The translations under genes and the position numbers were made by a program. A stretch of DNA of 9,334 nucleotides from Hyphomicrobiales bacterium (GTDB taxonomy: Bacteria; Pseudomonadota; Alphaproteobacteria; Rhodobacterales; Rhodobacteraceae), in the NCBI GenBank assembly GCA_003558415.1, contig PWLT01000105.1:1-9334 (forward strand). The letters run 5' to 3'. Of this stretch, positions 5,810 through 9,334 are shown piece by piece. Each line of letters starts with the position of its first letter. Position 1 is the first letter of the stretch. The notes under the pieces were generated by a model. The model was not told where the DNA came from and did not search any database. It worked only from the letters and a program-made list of their open reading frames with translations.

Positions 5810-7399
5810 ATGCAGGACGTCGCACCGCTGCGCCGCGCGCTGATTTCGGTTTCCGACAAGACAGGGCTGGCGGATCTGGGCCGCGCGCTGGCCGCGCGCG
5901 GGGTCGAGCTGATCTCGACCGGCGGCACGGCGCGGGCGCTGCGCGAGGCCGGGCTGGAGGTGCGCGACGTGGCCGAGATCACCGGCTTTCCCGAGATGAT
6001 GGACGGGCGCGTCAAGACCCTGCATCCGATGGTGCATGGCGGGCTTCTTGCGCTGCGCGACGATGATGGTCATGTCGCGGCGATGCACGAGCATGCCATC
6101 CCGTCGATCGACCTCCTGGTGGTCAATCTCTACCCCTTCGAGGCCACGGTGGCCGCGGGGGGCGATTACGCCGCCTGCGTCGAGAATATCGATATCGGCG
6201 GTCCGGCGATGATCCGCGCGGCGGCCAAGAATCACGGCTTTGTCGCGGTCGTCACAGACCCCGAGGATTACGCGCCGCTCCTGGACGAGCTGGAGGCGCG
6301 CGGCGGGGCCACAGGCTATACCTTCCGCCAGCGGCTGGCGCACACAGCCTTTGCACGCACCGCCGCCTATGACGCGGCCGTCTCCGGCTGGATGGCCGGG
6401 GCGCTGGGCGATGCGGCGCCGCGCCGCCGGGCCTTCGCCGGAACGCTGGCCCAGACCCTGCGCTATGGCGAGAATCCGCATCAGCGCGCGGCTTTCTACC
6501 GCGACGGCTCCGACCGCCCCGGCGTGGCCAACGCCGTGCAGCATCAGGGCAAGGAGCTGTCCTACAACAACATCAACGACACCGATGCGGCGTTCGAGCT
6601 GGTCTCGGAGTTCCTGCCCGGCGACGGCCCGGCCTGCGCCATCATCAAGCATGCCAATCCCTGCGGCGTGGCGCGTGGCAGGTCGCTGGCGCAAGCCTAT
6701 GCCCGCGCCTTCGATTGCGACCGGACCTCGGCCTTCGGCGGTATCGTGGCGCTCAACCAGCCCCTCGATGCCGAGACGGCGCGCGCCATCACCGCGATCT
6801 TCACCGAGGTCGTCATCGCACCCGGCGCAGATGACGCGGCGCTGGAGATTTTCGCGGCCAAGAAGAACCTGCGGCTTCTGACCACGCGGGGGCTGGCCAA
6901 TCCGGGCGCGGCGTGGCTTGCCTTCCGGCAGGTCTCGGGCGGGTTTCTGGTGCAGGACCGCGACAACGGCCAGATCGGCGCAGGAGATCTGAAGGTCGTC
7001 ACGCAGCGCGCACCGGATGAGGGGGAACTGGCCGACCTTCTGTTTGCCTGGAAGGTCGCCAAGCACGTCAAGTCCAACGCCATCGTCTATGTGAAGGACG
7101 CAGCCACCGTGGGCATCGGTGCGGGACAGATGAGCCGCGTCGATTCGACGCGCATCGCCGCGCGCAAAGCCGCCGACATGGCCGAGGTGCTGGGGCTCGC
7201 CGAGCCGCCGACGCGCGGTGCGGTGGTGGCCTCCGACGCCTTCTTTCCCTTCCCCGACGGGCTCATGGCCGCGGCCGAGGCCGGCGCGCGCGCGGTGATC
7301 CAGCCCGGCGGCGCGATGCGCGACGACGAGGTGATCGCCGCCGCCGATGCGGCCGGGCTGGCGATGGTGTTCACCGGCCAGCGCCATTTCCGGCACTGA
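5810..7399 (+). CDS. purH: Bifunctional AICAR formyltransferase / IMP cyclohydrolase
   Basis: 529 residues, the usual PurH length. It catalyses the last two steps of de novo IMP synthesis in the cytosol: formyl transfer from 10-formyl-THF to AICAR, then ring closure of FAICAR. The N-terminal IMPCH/MGS-like domain (to about 145) has [15 protein letters not shown] (36-41), [15 protein letters not shown] with Lys69, and [16 protein letters not shown]. The transformylase domain has LRYGENPHQ (Tyr219 onward), [14 protein letters not shown], the catalytic Lys-His pair in KHANPCG (Lys280-His281), [33 protein letters not shown] and a C-terminal [10 protein letters not shown]. All key motifs are intact. 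ATG 5810 has GGAG at 5802-5805, 4 nt upstream. No PurR box or purine riboswitch is evident in the short gap before it, so expression probably depends on the upstream operon or on a promoter within the preceding gene. lspA follows after 7 nt. Confidence 0.98.
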   Translation: MQDVAPLRRALISVSDKTGLADLGRALAARGVELISTGGTARALREAGLEVRDVAEITGFPEMMDGRVKTLHPMVHGGLLALRDDDGHVAAMHEHAIPSIDLLVVNLYPFEATVAAGGDYAACVENIDIGGPAMIRAAAKNHGFVAVVTDPEDYAPLLDELEARGGATGYTFRQRLAHTAFARTAAYDAAVSGWMAGALGDAAPRRRAFAGTLAQTLRYGENPHQRAAFYRDGSDRPGVANAVQHQGKELSYNNINDTDAAFELVSEFLPGDGPACAIIKHANPCGVARGRSLAQAYARAFDCDRTSAFGGIVALNQPLDAETARAITAIFTEVVIAPGADDAALEIFAAKKNLRLLTTRGLANPGAAWLAFRQVSGGFLVQDRDNGQIGAGDLKVVTQRAPDEGELADLLFAWKVAKHVKSNAIVYVKDAATVGIGAGQMSRVDSTRIAARKAADMAEVLGLAEPPTRGAVVASDAFFPFPDGLMAAAEAGARAVIQPGGAMRDDEVIAAADAAGLAMVFTGQRHFRH

Positions 7400-7406
7400 G
7401 GGGAAA

Positions 7407-7880
7407 ATGATGCGCATCGCTACCATCGTCGCCGTCGTGATCCTGACGCTGGACCAGGTATCCAAATACTGGGTCGTGCACATGATGGGACTCGACCGGC
7501 GGTTGGCGATCGATGTGTGGCCCCCCTATCTGAATTTCCGCATGGCGTGGAATCAGGGCGTCAATTTCGGCCTCTTCGCGCATGACGCCGAGGTCATGCG
7601 CTGGATTCTGATCGCGGTGGCGCTGGTGATCTCGGCGGTGGTGTGGGTCTGGGCCTGGCGCCAGGAGCCGGGGGCGCTGATGCAGATATCGGTCGGGCTT
7701 CTGGTGGGCGGTGCGCTGGGCAACGTGATCGACCGGATACTCTATGGCGCGGTGGCCGATTTCATCAACATGTCGTGCTGCGGGATCAACAACCCCTATG
7801 CCTTCAATATCGCCGATGTCGCCATCTTCGCCGGCGCTTTCGGGCTGATCCTGTTGGCGGGGCGCCACAAGACCCCGTGA
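7407..7880 (+). CDS. lspA: Lipoprotein signal peptidase (signal peptidase II)
   Basis: 157 residues. Inner-membrane aspartic peptidase that cleaves the signal peptide of prolipoproteins after Lgt has attached diacylglyceryl to the +1 Cys. Four hydrophobic segments are visible at about 3-18, 66-84, 92-108 and 134-152. Family motifs are [25 protein letters not shown] (the N-x-G-x-x-FG block), [16 protein letters not shown] with Asp118, and [12 protein letters not shown] with Asp137; the two Asp residues are the expected catalytic dyad. An extra Cys pair and turn ([10 protein letters not shown]) sits between them. The start is one of two tandem ATGs, 7407 or 7410. AGGGG at 7399-7403, overlapping the purH stop, is better spaced for 7410, but the protein differs by one Met only. 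The frame is open further upstream inside purH, but that part is a shadow. It lies immediately after purH and just before a lipoprotein gene that is a likely substrate. Confidence 0.97.
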   Translation: MMRIATIVAVVILTLDQVSKYWVVHMMGLDRRLAIDVWPPYLNFRMAWNQGVNFGLFAHDAEVMRWILIAVALVISAVVWVWAWRQEPGALMQISVGLLVGGALGNVIDRILYGAVADFINMSCCGINNPYAFNIADVAIFAGAFGLILLAGRHKTP

Positions 7881-7882
7881 CG

Positions 7883-7894
7883 TCCCGCGCGGGA
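7883..7894. repeat. Perfect 12-bp palindrome between lspA and the BamF-like gene
   Basis: TCCCGCGCGGGA starts 2 nt after the lspA stop and is followed by a locally AT-richer stretch (tgcgttaaagaa). It could be a dyad operator or a small stem, but has no room for a loop unless the centre is unpaired, and no T-run follows. Chance is possible in such GC-rich DNA. Confidence 0.35.
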
Positions 7895-7921
7895 TGCGTT
7901 AAAGAACGGACGAGGGATGCG

Positions 7922-7928
7922 AAGGAGG
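7922..7928 (+). promoter_or_regulatory. Strong Shine-Dalgarno that fixes the BamF-like start at ATG 7935
   Basis: AAGGAGG is a near-ideal anti-16S match, 6 nt before ATG 7935. The earlier in-frame ATG at 7917 lies upstream of this site, so it cannot use it, and would add MRRRVR before an already complete lipoprotein signal peptide. Confidence 0.8.
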
Positions 7929-7934
7929 GTCCGG

Positions 7935-8474
7935 ATGCGGGCAGGTCATGGCTTGATCGCGGCGATTTTCGCGGGGGCTGTCGCGCTCGGCGGCTGTTCG
8001 GGCTCGGACGAGCCGACGCTGATGAATATCGGCGCCAGTGGCGACGGGCCGGATGAGTTCTCCATCCTGCCCACGCGCCCGCTCGAGATGCCCGACAGGC
8101 TCGACGCGCTGCCCGAGCCCACGCCGGGCGGAACCAACCGGGTCGATCCGCAGCCCGAGGCCGATGCGATCGCCGCGATGGGCGGCAACCCCGCGGCGCT
8201 GTCGCGCGATGGGGTGCCCGCGTCAGAGGGCAACATCGTCTCTCATGCCGGACGCTTCGGGGTGGAATCGGGCATCCGCGACCAGCTCGCCGCCGAGGAT
8301 CTCCAATTCCGCCAGCGCAATCGCGGAAGGCTGCTGGAGCGCATGTTCAGCGTGAATGTCTATTACCGCGCCTATCGGGGGATGGCGCTCGACCGCCATG
8401 CCGAGCTGGAACGCTGGCGCCGCGCGGGTGCGCGCACGCCGGGGGCGCCGCCCGATCCGCGACTCTCCGACTGA
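7935..8474 (+). CDS. bamF: DUF3035 outer-membrane lipoprotein, BamF-like BAM complex subunit
   Basis: 179 residues from ATG 7935. The N-terminus MRAGHGLIAAIFAGAVALGG ends in a lipobox LGGC with Cys21, so the mature protein should be lipidated there and carried to the outer membrane. The block at about 39-85 reads PDEFSILPTRPLEMP, then LPEPTPGGTNR, then DAIAAMGG. It is the conserved core of DUF3035, named BamF in alphaproteobacteria and described as sharing a motif with BamC. BamF is an accessory lipoprotein of the beta-barrel assembly machinery, the complex that inserts outer-membrane proteins. The C-terminal part (RQRNRGRLLERMFSVNVYYRAYRGMALD) is charged and probably helical; the tail is Pro/Arg rich. 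It sits 54 nt after lspA, whose product would mature it, and 99 nt before an exported peptidase. The family call is strong; the BAM role is by homology. Confidence 0.88.
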   Translation: MRAGHGLIAAIFAGAVALGGCSGSDEPTLMNIGASGDGPDEFSILPTRPLEMPDRLDALPEPTPGGTNRVDPQPEADAIAAMGGNPAALSRDGVPASEGNIVSHAGRFGVESGIRDQLAAEDLQFRQRNRGRLLERMFSVNVYYRAYRGMALDRHAELERWRRAGARTPGAPPDPRLSD

Positions 8475-8512
8475 CGAGCGCCGCCGCAGCTGTCACATTG
8501 GCGTTGGCAGGC

Positions 8513-8540
8513 TTGAAGCCGCGCGGGCGGGGTTTAGGGT
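8513..8540 (+). promoter_or_regulatory. Possible sigma70-type promoter before the M16 peptidase gene
   Basis: TTGAAG (8513-8518) and TAGGGT (8535-8540) are 16 bp apart within the 99-nt gap after the BamF-like gene. This would start transcription about 25-30 nt before ATG 8574. The -10 match is poor, so this is a candidate only. Confidence 0.3.
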
Positions 8541-8573
8541 GAGGCCCAGCGCGACATCAAGCGGAGGGCGCCC

Positions 8574-9334
8574 ATGCGGCGATTTGCAACCGGCCTTCTG
8601 GCCGCCACGGCCCTGAGCCTGCCTGCACAGGCCGAACCGGTTACCGAATTCACGCTCGACAATGGTCTCGAGGTGGTGGTGATCGAGGATCACCGCACCC
8701 CCGCTGTCACGCAGATGCTTTGGTATCGCGCCGGCGCCGCCGACGAGCCGCCCGGCGTCTCGGGCATCGCGCATTTTCTTGAGCATCTGATGTTCAAGGG
8801 CACCGACACGCGCGAGCCGGGCGAATTCTCGGAGATCGTCGAAGCCCAGGGCGGGCGCGACAATGCCTTCACCTCGTGGGATTATACCGGCTATTTCCAG
8901 CGCGTCGCCGCCGACCGGCTGGAGCTGATCATGGAGCTGGAAGCCGACCGGATGGCCAATCTCGCCTTCACCGAGGCCGAATGGCTGCCCGAACGCGACG
9001 TGATCCTAGAAGAGCGCGGGCAGGTCGTCGAGAGCAACCCCGGCCGGGTGTTTCAGGAGCAGATGAGCGCCGCGCTCTTCAAGAACCACCCCTACGGCAC
9101 CCCGATCATCGGTTGGCGCCACGAGATGGAAGAGCTGACCGATGAGGACGCCATGGCCTTCTATGACGCCCATTACGGCCCGAATAACGCGGTTCTCATC
9201 GTCGCCGGCGCGGTCACGCCCGAGGAGGTACGCGAACTGGCCGAGGAGCATTACGCCCCGATCCCGCCCAACCCCGAAATCCGGGAGCGCCAGCGCCCGC
9301 AGGAGCCGCCGCATCTGGCCGAAAGGCGCCTCAC
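8574..9334 (+). CDS. Exported M16 family zinc metallopeptidase, 3' end outside the window
   Basis: 253 codons are visible and the frame is still open at the window end. Residues 1-20 are a signal peptide (MRRFATGLLAATALSLPAQA, likely cut before EPVTEF). Next comes the M16 N-terminal domain: FTLDNGLEVVVIEDHRTPAV, then the inverted zinc motif HFLEH with His67, Glu70 and His71, EHLMFKGTDT, an FTSWDYTGYF substrate segment, and ERDVILEERGQVVESNPG, where Glu147 is spaced 76 residues after His71 as expected for the third zinc ligand. After NHPYGTPIIGW the M16 C-terminal-type domain begins near YDAHYGPNNAVLIVAG. The active site is therefore intact and the protein is predicted to be a periplasmic peptidase. 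Family members are usually about 440-460 residues and are often followed by a second M16 gene lacking HxxEH, which cannot be seen here. ATG 8574 has GGAGG at 8563-8567, 6 nt upstream. Confidence 0.95.
   Translation, partial: MRRFATGLLAATALSLPAQAEPVTEFTLDNGLEVVVIEDHRTPAVTQMLWYRAGAADEPPGVSGIAHFLEHLMFKGTDTREPGEFSEIVEAQGGRDNAFTSWDYTGYFQRVAADRLELIMELEADRMANLAFTEAEWLPERDVILEERGQVVESNPGRVFQEQMSAALFKNHPYGTPIIGWRHEMEELTDEDAMAFYDAHYGPNNAVLIVAGAVTPEEVRELAEEHYAPIPPNPEIRERQRPQEPPHLAERRL

Noticed and set aside
4847..7483. 878-codon minus-strand open frame opposite the heparinase-like gene and purH
   Set aside because: Long antisense frames arise from the strong third-position GC bias of purH. The product is low-information and no motif is recognisable, whereas purH is unmistakable on the plus strand.
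1..9334. CRISPR arrays, tRNA or rRNA genes, insertion sequences, toxin-antitoxin or defence genes
   Set aside because: No direct-repeat spacing, cloverleaf sequence, transposase motif or defence-family motif was found on reading both strands.

Overview
The window is GC-rich, densely packed chromosomal DNA with strong GC preference at third codon positions. Gene content, protein style and order point to an alphaproteobacterium of the Rhodobacteraceae (Roseobacter-like): a heparinase-II/III-fold gene between rsmB and purH, an lspA whose C-terminal half reads [16 protein letters not shown], a DUF3035/BamF lipoprotein and a DUF1674 protein. The placement rests on remembered family features, not on a search. 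I see no sign of a mobile element, prophage, CRISPR array, tRNA or rRNA.

Layout. (1) Positions 3-1701: the 3' part of dapB (lysine/diaminopimelate synthesis), then a two-gene unit of a DUF883/YqjD-like membrane-anchored helical protein and a YqjE-like holin-family membrane protein, overlapping by 4 nt. (2) 1702-1978: a 277-nt non-coding stretch with an 11-bp-arm inverted repeat. It leads into a 120-residue exported protein of unknown function (1979-2341). (3) 2354-2536, minus strand: a 60-residue DUF1674/SDHAF4-type protein, convergent with the exported protein and divergent from rsmB. (4) 2610-7880: a compact plus-strand run rsmB - heparinase-like - purH - lspA with overlaps or tiny gaps, probably one operon or closely coupled transcription. 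(5) 7935-9334: a BamF-like lipoprotein, then an exported M16 zinc metallopeptidase cut off by the window end.

How the genes fit together. Most are housekeeping: rRNA m5C methylation (RsmB), the last two steps of IMP synthesis (PurH), lipoprotein signal-peptide cleavage (LspA), outer-membrane assembly (BamF) and diaminopimelate synthesis (DapB). A cell-envelope theme runs through the second half: LspA lies beside a lipoprotein that it would process, and that lipoprotein belongs to the BAM machinery. The least understood members are the heparinase-like protein, whose usual active-site motifs look altered, the YqjD/YqjE-like pair, and the small exported protein at 1979. I found no convincing new multi-gene system; the findings are modest and graded accordingly.
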